From: Pedococcus cremeus
GTDB taxonomy: Bacteria; Actinomycetota; Actinomycetes; Actinomycetales; Dermatophilaceae
Direction: 5' to 3'
NCBI RefSeq assembly: GCF_900111375.1
Contig: NZ_FOHB01000009.1
Location: forward strand, 1 to 64,000
Length of the DNA stretch: 64,000 nucleotides
The notes beneath the pieces were generated by a model, which saw nothing but the letters and a program-made list of their open reading frames with translations, searched no databases and was not told where the DNA came from. The position numbers and the translations under genes are program-made. The stretch's first letter is position 1. Every line of letters begins with the position of its first letter. Below are positions 1 through 18,144 of this stretch, one piece after another.

Positions 1-7
1 AAAGTAT

Positions 8-126
8 GTTCGGCTGCGTCCTACTCTCCCACACCGTCACCAGTGCAGTACCATCGGCGCTGAAGGGCTTAGCTTCCGGGTTCGGAATGGGACCGGGCGT
101 TTCCCCTTCGCTATGACAGCCGAAAC
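8..126 (-). rRNA. rrf: 5S ribosomal RNA
   Basis: Read on the minus strand, the segment begins GTTTCGGCTGTCATAGCG and carries the conserved CCCATTCCGAACCCGGAAG core of bacterial 5S rRNA, ending near GACGCAGCCGAAC. The length of about 119 nt is normal. It is the last RNA of a 16S-23S-5S operon. The ends are placed by pairing of the terminal stem and may be off by a few bases. Confidence 0.95.
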
Positions 127-224
127 TCTATGGAGATGTCAATCAGGTGTTCCCGACCGTTTCTCGGGAACCGCACAGTGGACGCGAAGCAATCTTCTCT
201 GCCTTTTCAGCAGAAGTGTGTAGT
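127..224 (-). other. 23S-5S intergenic spacer
   Basis: About 100 nt separate 23S and 5S. The spacer contains a short stem around 201-217 (TCTGC / GCAGA flanking a T-rich loop), probably an RNA-processing structure. No tRNA is present. Confidence 0.6.
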
Positions 225-5264
<5,040 letters not shown>

Positions 5265-5533
5265 TTTAGCTCGTGACCCGAAGACCACGAAACTGCTACC
5301 CAAGAAGGGTTGTTTCACTGACTGAGCAAGAACAACTAGCCATTGCTAGAAATTCATTGTCAACCAAAGGATTTTCGTTCGACATGACCGCATCCCCAGA
5401 CCTTTAGCCCGGTTCGCCGCCACCTCGAGACGAGGTAATTGGCATCGATTTTTGACACGCTGTTGAGTTCTCAAGGTTCGGACGCGCACCATCCACTTCG
5501 CTTTTCAGCGGGAGTGTCCGGGGCAACCCTTCT
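5265..5533 (-). other. rRNA operon leader
   Basis: Transcribed leader upstream of 16S with no gene. It is clearly more AT-rich than the surrounding DNA. It contains the near-palindromic TTGAGTTCTCAA at 5463-5474 (boxA-like/processing element, echoed before 23S) and a small GCTGAAAAGC hairpin near 5502-5511. A second possible -35-like TTGACA lies on the minus strand around 5357-5362 (TTGACAATGAATT), so an additional internal promoter cannot be excluded. Confidence 0.6.
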
Positions 5534-5563
5534 AACTTACTCGCTTCGCAACTTGGGCGTCAA
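5534..5563 (-). promoter_or_regulatory. rRNA operon promoter
   Basis: On the minus strand TTGACG (5563-5558) is followed, after 18 nt, by TAAGTT (5539-5534). This is a good vegetative-sigma match, located about 270 nt before the 16S 5' end, and transcription runs away from the divergent aquaporin gene. Confidence 0.6.
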
Positions 5564-5808
5564 ATCCGCGCTTCCTTCGTGAGGAGCGACCGGATCGAGC
5601 GCGCTTGGCGTTCGGCGATGGCTCAACTGTAGCACCGTTTTCCGGGGCCTGTGACCACCCCCGGGCGACCCCAGCGATGGGAGCCGCGTTGCCCCGCAGG
5701 CGGGCTCGTTCCCCCAAAGCCGCCCGCGCGGCATACCGGCGGTCGCACAGTGGGAGGAGGCTCCCGGGCGGGCGCACCCGCCCACCACGACGTTGGACGG
5801 AGGACGAC

Positions 5809-6603
5809 GTGCGCACTCCTGCGATGAGCGCCCGGCTCGGTGCCGAGGCCCTCGGAACGTTCTGGCTGGTGTTCGGTGGCTGCGGCAGCGCCATCTACGC
5901 GGCCCTCTTCCTCTCCCCTCCCACCGAGGGCCAGCGGGTGCAGCTCGGCATCGGCTTCGTCGGGGTGGCGCTGGCGTTCGGGCTGACGGTGATGACGATG
6001 GCCTACGCGGTGGGCCACGTGTCCGGTGCCCACTTCAACCCCGCGGTCACGATCGGCGCGGCCGTGGCCCGGCGCTTCGAGTGGCGGGACGTGCCGGCCT
6101 ACGTCGTCACCCAGGTCGTGGCCGGCCTGCTGGCGGGAGCCGCCCTCTACGGCATCGCCTCGGGCAAGGACGGGTTCGACGCCACCGGGCACATGGCGGC
6201 CAACGGCTACGGCGAGCACTCCCCCGGTGGCTACGGACTCGTGGCGGTCCTGTGCGCCGAGGTGCTGCTGACCGCCTTCTTCCTCTACATCATCCTGGGC
6301 GCCACGGACGCCCGGGCACCGGTCGGCTTCGCCCCCATCGCGATCGGGCTCGGGCTCACCGTGATCCACCTCGTGTCGATCCCGATCAGCAACACCTCCG
6401 TCAACCCGGCCCGGTCGACCGCGGTCGCCTTCTTCAACGGCAACGGCGCCCCGGGCCAGCTGTGGCTCTTCTGGGTGGCGCCGATCCTGGGCGCAGCCCT
6501 CGCCGGAGCCACCTACCACCTCGTCACGGGCATCGACCGGCGCACGGAGGACATCTCCGGCGAGGTCCGCCCCGAGGACCTGCCGCCGGAGGCGGCTCGC
6601 TGA
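5809..6603 (+). CDS. MIP-family aquaporin / glycerol channel
   Basis: Membrane channel for water, possibly small polyols, of 264 residues with six hydrophobic segments and two half-helices. Both signature NPA boxes are visible: HFNPAVT in the first half and SVNPARS in the second. The overall spacing resembles AqpZ rather than GlpF. I chose the GTG at 5809 because GGAGG lies 6-7 nt upstream; an in-frame ATG at 5824 has no ribosome-binding site. The acidic C-terminal tail (about 25 residues) is cytoplasmic. It is monocistronic and divergent from the rRNA operon. The family call is firm; substrate is inferred. Confidence 0.9.
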   Translation: MRTPAMSARLGAEALGTFWLVFGGCGSAIYAALFLSPPTEGQRVQLGIGFVGVALAFGLTVMTMAYAVGHVSGAHFNPAVTIGAAVARRFEWRDVPAYVVTQVVAGLLAGAALYGIASGKDGFDATGHMAANGYGEHSPGGYGLVAVLCAEVLLTAFFLYIILGATDARAPVGFAPIAIGLGLTVIHLVSIPISNTSVNPARSTAVAFFNGNGAPGQLWLFWVAPILGAALAGATYHLVTGIDRRTEDISGEVRPEDLPPEAAR

Positions 6604-6671
6604 CCCCGTCGACCTGACCGGTCGCAGGCCCCGGCTCCCCGGTCCCGCAGCAGGGCCGTTCGATAGCCTGA

Positions 6672-8963
<2,292 letters not shown>

Positions 8964-9000
8964 CCGCGCGCGGGGCCGACTCCCCGCACCTGCACCACCG

Positions 9001-9043
9001 GGTATGCCGGGTGGTCACCGACGAGGTGACCACCCGGCATACC
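9001..9043 (+). terminator. Perfect 19-bp hairpin after icd
   Basis: Two perfectly complementary 19-nt arms (9001-9019 and 9025-9043) flank the 5-nt loop GACGA, with no T-tract. It sits 37 nt after the icd stop and before the convergent band-7 gene, so it can act for both directions. Both arms contain the over-represented 7-mer GTATGCC/GGCATAC. Confidence 0.75.
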
Positions 9044-9100
9044 TGTCTGTGGGGAAGGACTCGGGCCGCCGCGCGGCATACCGGGTCTGTCGACGTGGGG

Positions 9101-9985
9101 CTAGGGGACGGCCATCTCGCCGTCGCGCTGGGTGTCCGCCGGAACGGCGGTGGCGGCAGGCGCGACCCCGTTGGCGGGCGCCAGCTCCTCGGCAGGGATG
9201 ACCCCTTCTGCAGGCGCCGTCAGGTCGGCCGGCGCGACGGCATCGGGCAGCGGGGAGGTGACCCTGACGGCCTCCTCATGGCTGTGGAACTCCATGGCGC
9301 TGCGGATGCTCTCGAAGAACTGGGCCGGGAAGACGATCGTCGAGTTCTTCTCCACGGCGATCTCGGAGAGCACCTGCAGGTTGCGCAGCTGCAGGGCGAC
9401 CGGGCTGCGGGCGATGACGTCGGCGGCCTGGGCGAGCTTGCCGACGCTGAGCGCCTCCCCCTCGGCGGCGATGATCTTGGCGCGCTTCTCCCGCTCCGCC
9501 TCGGCCTGCTTGGCCATGGCCCGCTGCATCGACTGCGGGAGCTCGATGTCCTTGAGCTCGACGAGCTGCACGAGCACGCCCCACCGCTCCGTCGTGACGT
9601 CGAGCACCCGCTTGATCGCCTCGTTGAGGGCCTCGGTGTTGCTGAGCACCTGGTCCAGGCTGGAGCGGCCGACCATGTTGCGGACCGTCGTCTGGGCGAA
9701 CTGCCCGACAGCCGACTCGACGTTCTCGATCTCGATGATGGAGCGCACCGGGTCGACCCGCCGGTAGTAGGCGACCGCGGCCACACCGATGGAGACGTTG
9801 TCCTGGGTGATGATCTGCTGGGAGGGGATCGGCATGGTCACCGTGCGCAGGCTGACCTTCATCAGGTGGTCGACCAAGGGGATCATGAACCGCATCCCCG
9901 GGTCTCGGACGTTGTGCAGCTTTCCCAGTCGGAAGACCACGCCGCGCTCGTACTGCCTCACGACGGCGACACCAAGCCTGGCCAT
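9101..9985 (-). CDS. SPFH/band-7 (slipin/stomatin-like) protein
   Basis: 294-residue band-7 protein; the family scaffolds membrane microdomains. The characteristic [12 protein letters not shown] and DPGMRFMIP near the N-terminus and the coiled-coil region [24 protein letters not shown]-like (residues about 165-190) are visible. The start at 9985 is supported by GGAGGT 7 nt upstream; a longer GTG start at 10012 lacks one. Unlike most slipins there is no N-terminal transmembrane segment before the band-7 domain, so membrane attachment is unclear. The C-terminal 60 residues are Ala/Pro-rich and probably disordered. Confidence 0.85.
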   Translation of the reverse strand: MARLGVAVVRQYERGVVFRLGKLHNVRDPGMRFMIPLVDHLMKVSLRTVTMPIPSQQIITQDNVSIGVAAVAYYRRVDPVRSIIEIENVESAVGQFAQTTVRNMVGRSSLDQVLSNTEALNEAIKRVLDVTTERWGVLVQLVELKDIELPQSMQRAMAKQAEAEREKRAKIIAAEGEALSVGKLAQAADVIARSPVALQLRNLQVLSEIAVEKNSTIVFPAQFFESIRSAMEFHSHEEAVRVTSPLPDAVAPADLTAPAEGVIPAEELAPANGVAPAATAVPADTQRDGEMAVP

Positions 9986-10059
9986 CGTCACCACCTCCCG
10001 ATGTCCCCCCACCGTCAGTCGCGGCGAGCCGGGGCGGACAGGGTCGGAGGTCCCCCTTC

Positions 10060-10110
10060 GTCAGCGCTCGTTGAACGTCAGCGCTCGTTGAACGTCAGCG
10101 CTCGTTGAAC
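10060..10110. repeat. Three tandem 17-bp repeats at the 3' end of the SDR gene
   Basis: The unit GTCAGCGCTCGTTGAAC occurs three times without interruption (10060-10076, 10077-10093, 10094-10110). The third copy contains the last codons (FNER) and stop of the minus-strand SDR gene; the other two copies lie just downstream of its stop. This looks like slippage duplication of the gene end. Confidence 0.95.
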
Positions 10111-11087
10111 CGCCGGGCGGCCCGCTCCCCCAGCAGCGTCACGCCGCGCATCACCCTGGCGGCCCCGGCGCTGAGCCGCTGCTCGGCCTGCCGCCCCTCG
10201 ATCGTGCCCGTGGCGCCCTCCTCCGGGGGCGAGGGCAGCAGCCGGGCCACGAGGTCCATCAGCCGCATCGTCGTCGCGGGGGCGACCCCGGCGACCCGCA
10301 TGCCGATCTTGGCGAGCGGGGTCAGCACCACCAGCGGCCTGCCGCGCAGCACCCCGTCGACGATCTTCGAGGCGGCCCGCTCCGCGTCCATGGAGACGAG
10401 CGGCAGCGAGGCGCCCACCGCGAACCACGAGTACTCCGCGGCCTGGTCGCCGGTGAAGGTGGCCCTCAGGTGCGAGCCGGTGCGCATCAGGCCGGGAGCG
10501 ACGGTGGTCACCGTGACGCCCGTGCCGGCCAGCTCGGCGCGCAGTCCCTGGGTGAAGCCGACGGCACCGAACTTGGCCGTCGAGTACGGCAGCAGGTGGG
10601 GCACGCTGACGAAGCCGCCGATCGAGGTGATCGTGGCGATGCGCCCCCGGCCGCGGTCGCGCATCCGCGGGGCGACCGCGAGCGCGCAGTTCACCGGTCC
10701 CCAGAGCATCGTGCCGACGGCCTGCTGGAAGTGCTTGCGCTCCAACGACTCCAGCGGCCCCACCTGGATCACTCCGGCCACGACGACGAGCACCTCGACG
10801 GGTCCGAGCCTCGCCTCCACCCGGCTCACCATGGTGGTGACGGCCGCGTTGTCGGAGACGTCGCAGACCTCGGTGTCGACCCGGGCGCCCCGTGCCTCGA
10901 GGTCGGCGGCCGCCTGCTGCAGCTCGTCGACGTCCCGGGCGCACACGACGAGCCGGTGCCCCCGGTCGGCGAGCTCCCGCGCGATGAGCAGGCCGAGGCC
11001 ACGACTGCCCCCGGCGACCAGGGCGATCGGCTGCGCGTCCGCGCGGTCCCCGGTGCGGGCGGCGTCCCTGTCGGCTCCAGTGCTCAT
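10095..11087 (-). CDS. Short-chain dehydrogenase/reductase
   Basis: NAD(P)-dependent oxidoreductase of 330 residues. The Rossmann motif VAGGSRGLG (residues about 23-31) and the catalytic YxxxK (YSTAK, near 170) after a TSIGG serine are present. The C-terminal 100 residues go beyond the usual 250-residue SDR core and contain hydrophobic stretches. The ATG at 11087 starts right at the SDR domain; longer frames upstream add a non-conserved Arg/Ala-rich leader. CAGACT lies 6 nt upstream and could be a -10 box for a leaderless mRNA. Substrate unknown. Confidence 0.85.
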   Translation of the reverse strand: MSTGADRDAARTGDRADAQPIALVAGGSRGLGLLIARELADRGHRLVVCARDVDELQQAAADLEARGARVDTEVCDVSDNAAVTTMVSRVEARLGPVEVLVVVAGVIQVGPLESLERKHFQQAVGTMLWGPVNCALAVAPRMRDRGRGRIATITSIGGFVSVPHLLPYSTAKFGAVGFTQGLRAELAGTGVTVTTVAPGLMRTGSHLRATFTGDQAAEYSWFAVGASLPLVSMDAERAASKIVDGVLRGRPLVVLTPLAKIGMRVAGVAPATTMRLMDLVARLLPSPPEEGATGTIEGRQAEQRLSAGAARVMRGVTLLGERAARRFNER

Positions 11088-11256
11088 CTCGCCAGTCTGC
11101 GGTCGGACCGGCCGACCTGCCACTGCTGCACCGGGCCGATGAGGGCTGCGGGCTCCGGGAGCAGAGGTCGCTCGAGATGTCGGATCCGCAGCCCTCACCT
11201 AGCGTGAACGGACCGACCGACAGCACCGACCAGCAGCACAGACGAGGAGTTCACGC

Positions 11257-12438
11257 ATGCGGGCACTGACGTGGCAGGGCAAGGAGAAGCTGAGTGTCGA
11301 GACGGTTCCGGACCCGGTCATCAGCGAGCCCACCGACGCGATCATCAAGGTGACGTCCACGGCCATCTGCGGTTCGGACCTGCACCTGTACTCCGTGCTC
11401 GGGCCCTACCTGCACCAGGGCGACATCCTCGGCCACGAGCCCATGGGCATCGTGCAGGAGGTCGGCTCGGAGGTCACCCACATCAAGCCCGGCGACCGGG
11501 TCGTCGTGCCGTTCAACATCTCCTGCGGGTCGTGCTGGATGTGCTCGCGCGGGCTGTTCGCCCAGTGCGAGACGACCCAGAACCGCGCCCAGGGCAAGGG
11601 CGCCTCGCTCTTCGGCTACACCGAGCTCTACGGGTCGGTGCCGGGCGGCCAGGCGGAGTACCTCCGGGTGCCGCAGGCCCACTTCGGCCCGATCAAGGTG
11701 CCCGACGACGCACCGGACGAGCACTACCTCTACCTCTCCGACATCCTCCCCACCGCGTGGCAGGGCGTCGCCTACGCCGACGTGCCCGAGGAGGGCACCC
11801 TTGCGGTGATGGGGCTCGGCCCCGTCGGCCAGCTCGCCGGCCGCATCGGGGTGCACCAGGGTCGGCGGGTCATCGGCGTCGACCGCGTTCCCGAGCGCCT
11901 CGAGCTCGCGCGCGCCCACGGCATGGAGACGATCAACCTCGACGAGGTGGACGACGTCGCCGAGACGGTCATCGAGCTCACCGGCGGCCGCGGTGCCGAC
12001 GGCGTGCTCGACGCGGTCGGCATGGAGGCACACGGCAACCCCGCCATGGAGGCGGCCATCAAGTCGGTCGGCATGCTGCCCGACGCCCTGGCCAAGCCGA
12101 TGGTCGACAAGATGGGTATCGACCGCATCGACGCCCTCACCACCGCCATCAAGGCCGTGCGCCGCGGCGGCACGGTCTCGGTCAGCGGCGTCTACGGCGG
12201 CGAGGTGGATCCCATGCCGATGATGGAGATGTTCGACCGCGGCATCACCATGCGGCTCGGGCAGTGCCACGTGAAGCGGTGGATCGACGACATCCTGCCG
12301 GTCGTGCAGCAGGACGGCGACGTGCTCGGCCTCGAGACCCTCGCCACCCACCGCCCCTCGCTGGAGGAGGCGCCGGAGTACTACAAGGTGTTCCAGGAGA
12401 AGGCCGACGGCTGCGTCAAGGTCGTCCTGAAGCCCTGA
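11257..12438 (+). CDS. Zinc-dependent alcohol dehydrogenase (formaldehyde dehydrogenase-like)
   Basis: 393-residue medium-chain dehydrogenase. Catalytic zinc ligands are seen in AICGSDLH (Cys38) and GHEP (near residue 60); the structural zinc site is the four-Cys lobe CGSCWMCSRGLFAQC near residues 90-104. The nucleotide fold carries GLGPVGQLAGR. The long form with the insertion around KSVGMLPDALAKP resembles the FDH-like/glutathione-independent formaldehyde dehydrogenase group, but the substrate is not fixed by sequence. A GAGGAG site precedes the ATG. Its 3' end overlaps the convergent EamA gene by 23 bp. Confidence 0.88.
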   Translation: MRALTWQGKEKLSVETVPDPVISEPTDAIIKVTSTAICGSDLHLYSVLGPYLHQGDILGHEPMGIVQEVGSEVTHIKPGDRVVVPFNISCGSCWMCSRGLFAQCETTQNRAQGKGASLFGYTELYGSVPGGQAEYLRVPQAHFGPIKVPDDAPDEHYLYLSDILPTAWQGVAYADVPEEGTLAVMGLGPVGQLAGRIGVHQGRRVIGVDRVPERLELARAHGMETINLDEVDDVAETVIELTGGRGADGVLDAVGMEAHGNPAMEAAIKSVGMLPDALAKPMVDKMGIDRIDALTTAIKAVRRGGTVSVSGVYGGEVDPMPMMEMFDRGITMRLGQCHVKRWIDDILPVVQQDGDVLGLETLATHRPSLEEAPEYYKVFQEKADGCVKVVLKP

Positions 12439-13411
12439 GCCGCCCCGCGACGTTGTGCGCGACCAGGGCCAGCAGCGTCACGGCGACGCCCAGGAGCTGG
12501 GCCGGGTGGGGCGCGTGCCCCAGCGCCGCCTGGACCACGAACGCCGTCACCGGAACGACGTTGATGAAGAGGACGCCGTCCTGGGCGCCGAGCAACCGCA
12601 TGGCGGAGTTCCAGCACAGGACGGCCACCACGGCCGCGAGCAGGACGACGTAGGCCAGCTGCCAGCCGACGGCCGTGAGGTCGGCGACGCCCGGTGGGCG
12701 GAGCCAGCCCACGGCCGTGCTGGCCAGGGCCACCCCGAGGATCACGACGCTGCCGGAGGCAGCACTCAGGGCGGTGAAGCGCAGCGACGACCAGTGCGGG
12801 ACGGTGGCGGCGCCGGTCGTGTAGACGACCCAGGCTGCCGCACCGGCGAGGACCATCAGCTCACCCCACCCGACTCCCCCGCGCACGAGTCTGGCCGGGT
12901 GTCCGTCGGTGAGCACCAGCAGCAGGCCGAGGAGGGCGACGCCGCTGGACCACCACACGGTGGACCGGGGCCGTGAGCCCGTGCGAGCCCACAGCACGAA
13001 CGCGGTCAGCAACGGCATGGTCGAGACGATGAGGGAGGCCGCCTCCGGGGTGGACCGCGTGAGGCCGAGGAACGCCAGGAGGTTGAACCCGCCGAAGCCG
13101 ATGGCGCCGAGCACGGCGACCCGGGGCAGGGCCGGGTCCCACCGGAAGGCTTCCCGGCCCTCCCTCAGCGCCAGCAGGACGAGGAAGACCACGGACGCGG
13201 CGCCGTATCGCACCGCCGTGAGCCAGACCGGGTCGACGTGGGCGAAGGCGGAGCTGCTCACCGCGAACTGGCCGCCCCACGCCGTCGTGGTGACCAGCGC
13301 TGCGAGCACGCCCAGGGTCCGCGCCCGGCCGGTGCGGGCGGTGCGGGCGGTGGCTGGTGCTTTCGCACCGCTGCCCGGCGAGGCGGCGTGCGCGGCGGTG
13401 ATGGTCGTCAT
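12416..13411 (-). CDS. EamA/DMT-family transporter (RhaT-like exporter)
   Basis: 331-residue inner-membrane protein with about ten hydrophobic helices arranged as two EamA repeats, each carrying the typical small-residue-rich helices (for example TTTAWGGQF at the start of repeat 1). The start at 13411 has AGGAGG a few bases upstream; an in-frame ATG further up gives an unlikely polar leader. The family exports amino acids or metabolites. It is divergent from a GlxA-type regulator, a common pairing in which the regulator controls the exporter. Substrate unknown. Confidence 0.88.
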   Translation of the reverse strand: MTTITAAHAASPGSGAKAPATARTARTGRARTLGVLAALVTTTAWGGQFAVSSSAFAHVDPVWLTAVRYGAASVVFLVLLALREGREAFRWDPALPRVAVLGAIGFGGFNLLAFLGLTRSTPEAASLIVSTMPLLTAFVLWARTGSRPRSTVWWSSGVALLGLLLVLTDGHPARLVRGGVGWGELMVLAGAAAWVVYTTGAATVPHWSSLRFTALSAASGSVVILGVALASTAVGWLRPPGVADLTAVGWQLAYVVLLAAVVAVLCWNSAMRLLGAQDGVLFINVVPVTAFVVQAALGHAPHPAQLLGVAVTLLALVAHNVAGRLRASGRP

Positions 13412-13497
13412 GGGTCCTCCTGGGTCGGGATGGGAGGCACCACGCTCGCCCGGCTCGGGCGTCGACGACAGTGGCCCGACGGCCACAGAACGCCAGG

Positions 13498-13564
13498 TTC
13501 AGGCCAGCACCGACCACCGTCTCCTGCGGTGGCCTGAATCCGTCGAGATGTGACCCTCAGGCCA
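13498..13564. promoter_or_regulatory. Candidate GlxA-regulator operator: three TCAGGCCA boxes
   Basis: The intergenic region of the divergent EamA and regulator genes holds TCAGGCCA at 13499-13506, its inverse TGGCCTGA at 13530-13537, and TCAGGCCA again at 13557-13564. The first two form a 9-bp inverted repeat; the third abuts the proposed -35 of the regulator gene, suggesting autoregulation plus control of the exporter. Confidence 0.55.
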
Positions 13565-13565
13565 C

Positions 13566-13594
13566 TTCTGGGTGCCTCCAGGCGTGCCTACACT
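13566..13594 (+). promoter_or_regulatory. Leaderless promoter of the GlxA-type regulator
   Basis: TTCTGG, a 17-nt spacer and TACACT (13589-13594) end 7 nt before the ATG at 13602, with no ribosome-binding site, which indicates a leaderless transcript. Confidence 0.5.
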
Positions 13595-13601
13595 CCCGGG
13601 C

Positions 13602-14585
13602 ATGACCGAGATCGCCGTGGTCGCCGTGAACCGCGCGCCCCTGTTCCACCTCTCCGTTCCTCTCGAGGTCTTCGGCGAGGACCGCACCGATGACGGCGTG
13701 CCCCAGCACACCGTGCGCCTCGTGGCCGGTGAGCCGGGCGCGCTCGTCACCAGCGGCGGCGCGGACCTGACCCTGCATTCCGGGCTCGAGGCCCTGGCCA
13801 CCGCCGACGTCGTGGTCGTGCCCTGGTGGCGCCACTACGAGGGGGAGGAACCGCCAGCGCTGCTCCTTGCCGCCGTCCGAGAGGCCCATGAGCGCGGCGC
13901 CCGCGTCGTCGGCCTCTGCAGCGGCGCATTCGTCCTCGCAGCCGCCGGACTCCTCGACGGTCGCCGGGCGACGACCCACTGGAAGTCGGCGCCGAAGCTC
14001 GCGCGGCTGTACCCGGCCGTCCGCGTCGACCCCCGGGTCCTGTACGTCGACGAGGGGGACGTCCTGACCTCGGCCGGCACCGCTGCCGCCATCGACCTCT
14101 GCCTGCACCTCCTGCGCACCCTCGACGGAGCCGACGTGGCCAACCGCGTCGCCAGGCGCATGGTGGTGGCACCGCACCGGGCCGGCGGCCAGGCACAGTT
14201 CATGGAGACACCGCTGCCGCCGAGCGGCGAGGACGCCTTCGCCACCACCACGGCATGGGCGCTGGAGAACCTCGACCAGCCGCTGACGGTCGACGAGCTG
14301 GCCGCTCGCTCGCTCATGAGCCGGCGGACGTTCACCCGCCAGTTCCGTGCGCGCATGGGGGCCAGCCCCCTCCAGTGGCTCCTGCAGCAGCGGACCCTCC
14401 GGGCGCAGCGCCTCCTCGAGACCACCGACCTCCCGGTCGAGGCGGTCGCCCACCGCAGTGGGTTCGGCTCGGCCGTGGCACTGCGGTCGCACTTCCAGGC
14501 CGCCCTCGGCACTTCCCCGCGCGAGTACCGGGTCGCATTCTCCCGACAGGGCACCGCCCCGCTCGAGTGCGCCGTGGCCGGATGA
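13602..14585 (+). CDS. GlxA-family transcriptional regulator (DJ-1/PfpI plus AraC HTH)
   Basis: 327 residues in two parts. An N-terminal DJ-1/PfpI-like glutamine amidotransferase fold includes the nucleophile-elbow Cys in VVGLCSGAF (near residue 107). The C-terminal AraC domain has two helix-turn-helix motifs (about residues 225-315), with SRRTFTRQFRARMG and ending TSPREYRVAF. The ATG at 13602 begins the conserved fold and lies 7 nt after a TACACT -10 box. It is divergent from the EamA exporter, its probable target. The inducer is unknown. Confidence 0.92.
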   Translation: MTEIAVVAVNRAPLFHLSVPLEVFGEDRTDDGVPQHTVRLVAGEPGALVTSGGADLTLHSGLEALATADVVVVPWWRHYEGEEPPALLLAAVREAHERGARVVGLCSGAFVLAAAGLLDGRRATTHWKSAPKLARLYPAVRVDPRVLYVDEGDVLTSAGTAAAIDLCLHLLRTLDGADVANRVARRMVVAPHRAGGQAQFMETPLPPSGEDAFATTTAWALENLDQPLTVDELAARSLMSRRTFTRQFRARMGASPLQWLLQQRTLRAQRLLETTDLPVEAVAHRSGFGSAVALRSHFQAALGTSPREYRVAFSRQGTAPLECAVAG

Positions 14586-14640
14586 GCGACAGCCTCGAGC
14601 ACGTCGCCCGGTCCACACCTCCTCGCGCGGTGCCGGACGG

Positions 14641-16785
<2,145 letters not shown>

Positions 16786-16806
16786 CCAGCCCCACCTGCA
16801 CGCGAC

Positions 16807-16838
16807 AGCGGCCGCCCCGGTTCCCCGGGGCGGCCGCT
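16807..16838 (+). terminator. Terminator hairpin after mdh
   Basis: A 14-bp GC-rich stem (arms 16807-16820 and 16825-16838) with a TTCC loop, followed by TCGCG and no T-tract, between the convergent mdh and VOC genes. Confidence 0.8.
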
Positions 16839-16873
16839 TCGCGTGGTGCTCGCTGGTATGCCGCGTGGCCGGC

Positions 16874-17260
16874 TCAGGTGGGCAGCTCCACCCACTGCAC
16901 CAGCTGGTAGACCACGCCGTTCGGGTCGGACAGCTGGCAGTACCGCTCACCCCACGGCTCGGTCTCGAGCGGGGTGACGACGGTGACCCCGTCGGCCTGC
17001 AGCCGGGCATACTCGGCGTCGACGTCGCCGACCACGAAGACGACGAGCAACCCGTCGGCGTCCCCCGCGACGGACGCCGGCTTGAAGGTCTCGAGACCCG
17101 TGCGCAGGTAGATGAGGTTGAAGCCGGCTTCGGGGTGACGCAGGGAGGCGAAGCCGTCGGCCTCCATCTGGCGCCGGAAGCCGAGGTGTTGCTCGACCCA
17201 GCGGGCGGAGGCCTCGACCTCCCGGACGTTGAGCGACAGGGCGGAGTCGGTGATGTGCAC
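16874..17260 (-). CDS. VOC-family protein (glyoxalase/bleomycin-resistance fold)
   Basis: 128-residue single vicinal-oxygen-chelate domain: beta-alpha-beta-beta-beta repeats with LSDPNGVVYQLVQW near the C-terminus (metal/ligand-side strand) and WVEQHLGF near residue 22. It starts after a GGAGG-type site. It is divergent from a TetR regulator with a perfect palindrome between them, so it is likely TetR-controlled and may be a resistance or detoxification protein. The exact substrate is unknown. Confidence 0.85.
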   Translation of the reverse strand: MHITDSALSLNVREVEASARWVEQHLGFRRQMEADGFASLRHPEAGFNLIYLRTGLETFKPASVAGDADGLLVVFVVGDVDAEYARLQADGVTVVTPLETEPWGERYCQLSDPNGVVYQLVQWVELPT

Positions 17261-17313
17261 TGCGGTCCTCCTCGCTGGGGCGGGCGTCTTCGCGCGTCAA
17301 CCCCGTACAGCGT

Positions 17314-17334
17314 ACGTTGTACGGCATACAACGT
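17314..17334. promoter_or_regulatory. Candidate TetR operator between VOC and tetR genes
   Basis: Perfect 8-bp inverted repeat ACGTTGTA-CGGCA-TACAACGT. It lies 23 nt upstream of the tetR ATG and within the VOC 5' region, the usual place for an autoregulatory operator. Partial GTAC-containing repeats continue on its left (17304-17314). Confidence 0.65.
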
Positions 17335-17356
17335 CGTCTCTGGCAGGATCGTTCCC

Positions 17357-18136
17357 ATGCCCCCCGACCGCACCGGGGCCGGTGACCCGGACCGCACGCT
17401 CGCCCTGCTCTGGCGCGCCTCCGAGGGCATCCCCCGCCGGCGCGGACCCCGCCCCTCACGCACCGTCGACGACGTGGTGACGGCCGCCGTGGCGCTGGCG
17501 GACCAGCAGGGGCTGGCGGCCGTCACCATGCGGGCCGTGGCGGAACGCGTCGGCGTGGCACCCATGTCGCTGTACACCTACGTGCCGGGTCGGTCCGAGC
17601 TCCTCGACCTCATGGTCGACGCCGTCTACCTCGCCATGGACCGGCCGCCGTGGCGCAGCCGCTCGTGGCGGCGCCGGGTCACCGCCGTCGCCGAGGCCAA
17701 CCGGACGCTCTTCGAAGGGCACCCCTGGCTGGCCGAGGTCGGCACGCTGAGCCGTCCGCCGCTCGGGCCGGGACAGCTGGCCAAGTACGAGCACGAGCTC
17801 GGGGCGTTCGACGGCACCGGGCTCCGCGACGTCGAGACCGACGCCGCCCTGGCCTTCGTGCTCGGGTTCGTGGAGCACCACGCGCGAACGGCGGAGGCGT
17901 CGCGCCGGGCCCGGCAGGAGTCGGCCATCGACGACGCGCAGTGGTGGGAGGCCAACGCGCCCCTGCTCGCCCGGGTGGTCGACGAGGCGGAGTACCCGCG
18001 GGCGGTGCGGATCGGGAGCGCTGCGGGGGCGGCTCAGGGCTCGGCGCACGACCCCGGCCACGCCTGGGCCTTCGGGCTGGCCCGGGTGCTCGACGGGCTC
18101 GCGGCCCTGGTCGACCGGCGAACGCGGCGGGGCTGA
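17357..18136 (+). CDS. TetR-family transcriptional regulator
   Basis: 259 residues. The N-terminal HTH follows a proline/arginine-rich 35-residue lead; the recognition region reads TMRAVAERVGVAPMSLYTYV (about residues 60-80). The C-terminal ligand-binding half is all-alpha with the WRSRSWRRRVTAVAEANRTL segment typical of the TetR_C group. CAGGAT ends 7 nt before the ATG, which suggests another leaderless promoter. It most likely represses itself and the divergent VOC gene through the 17314-17334 palindrome. Ligand unknown. Confidence 0.9.
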   Translation: MPPDRTGAGDPDRTLALLWRASEGIPRRRGPRPSRTVDDVVTAAVALADQQGLAAVTMRAVAERVGVAPMSLYTYVPGRSELLDLMVDAVYLAMDRPPWRSRSWRRRVTAVAEANRTLFEGHPWLAEVGTLSRPPLGPGQLAKYEHELGAFDGTGLRDVETDAALAFVLGFVEHHARTAEASRRARQESAIDDAQWWEANAPLLARVVDEAEYPRAVRIGSAAGAAQGSAHDPGHAWAFGLARVLDGLAALVDRRTRRG

Positions 18137-18144
18137 CCCGGTCC

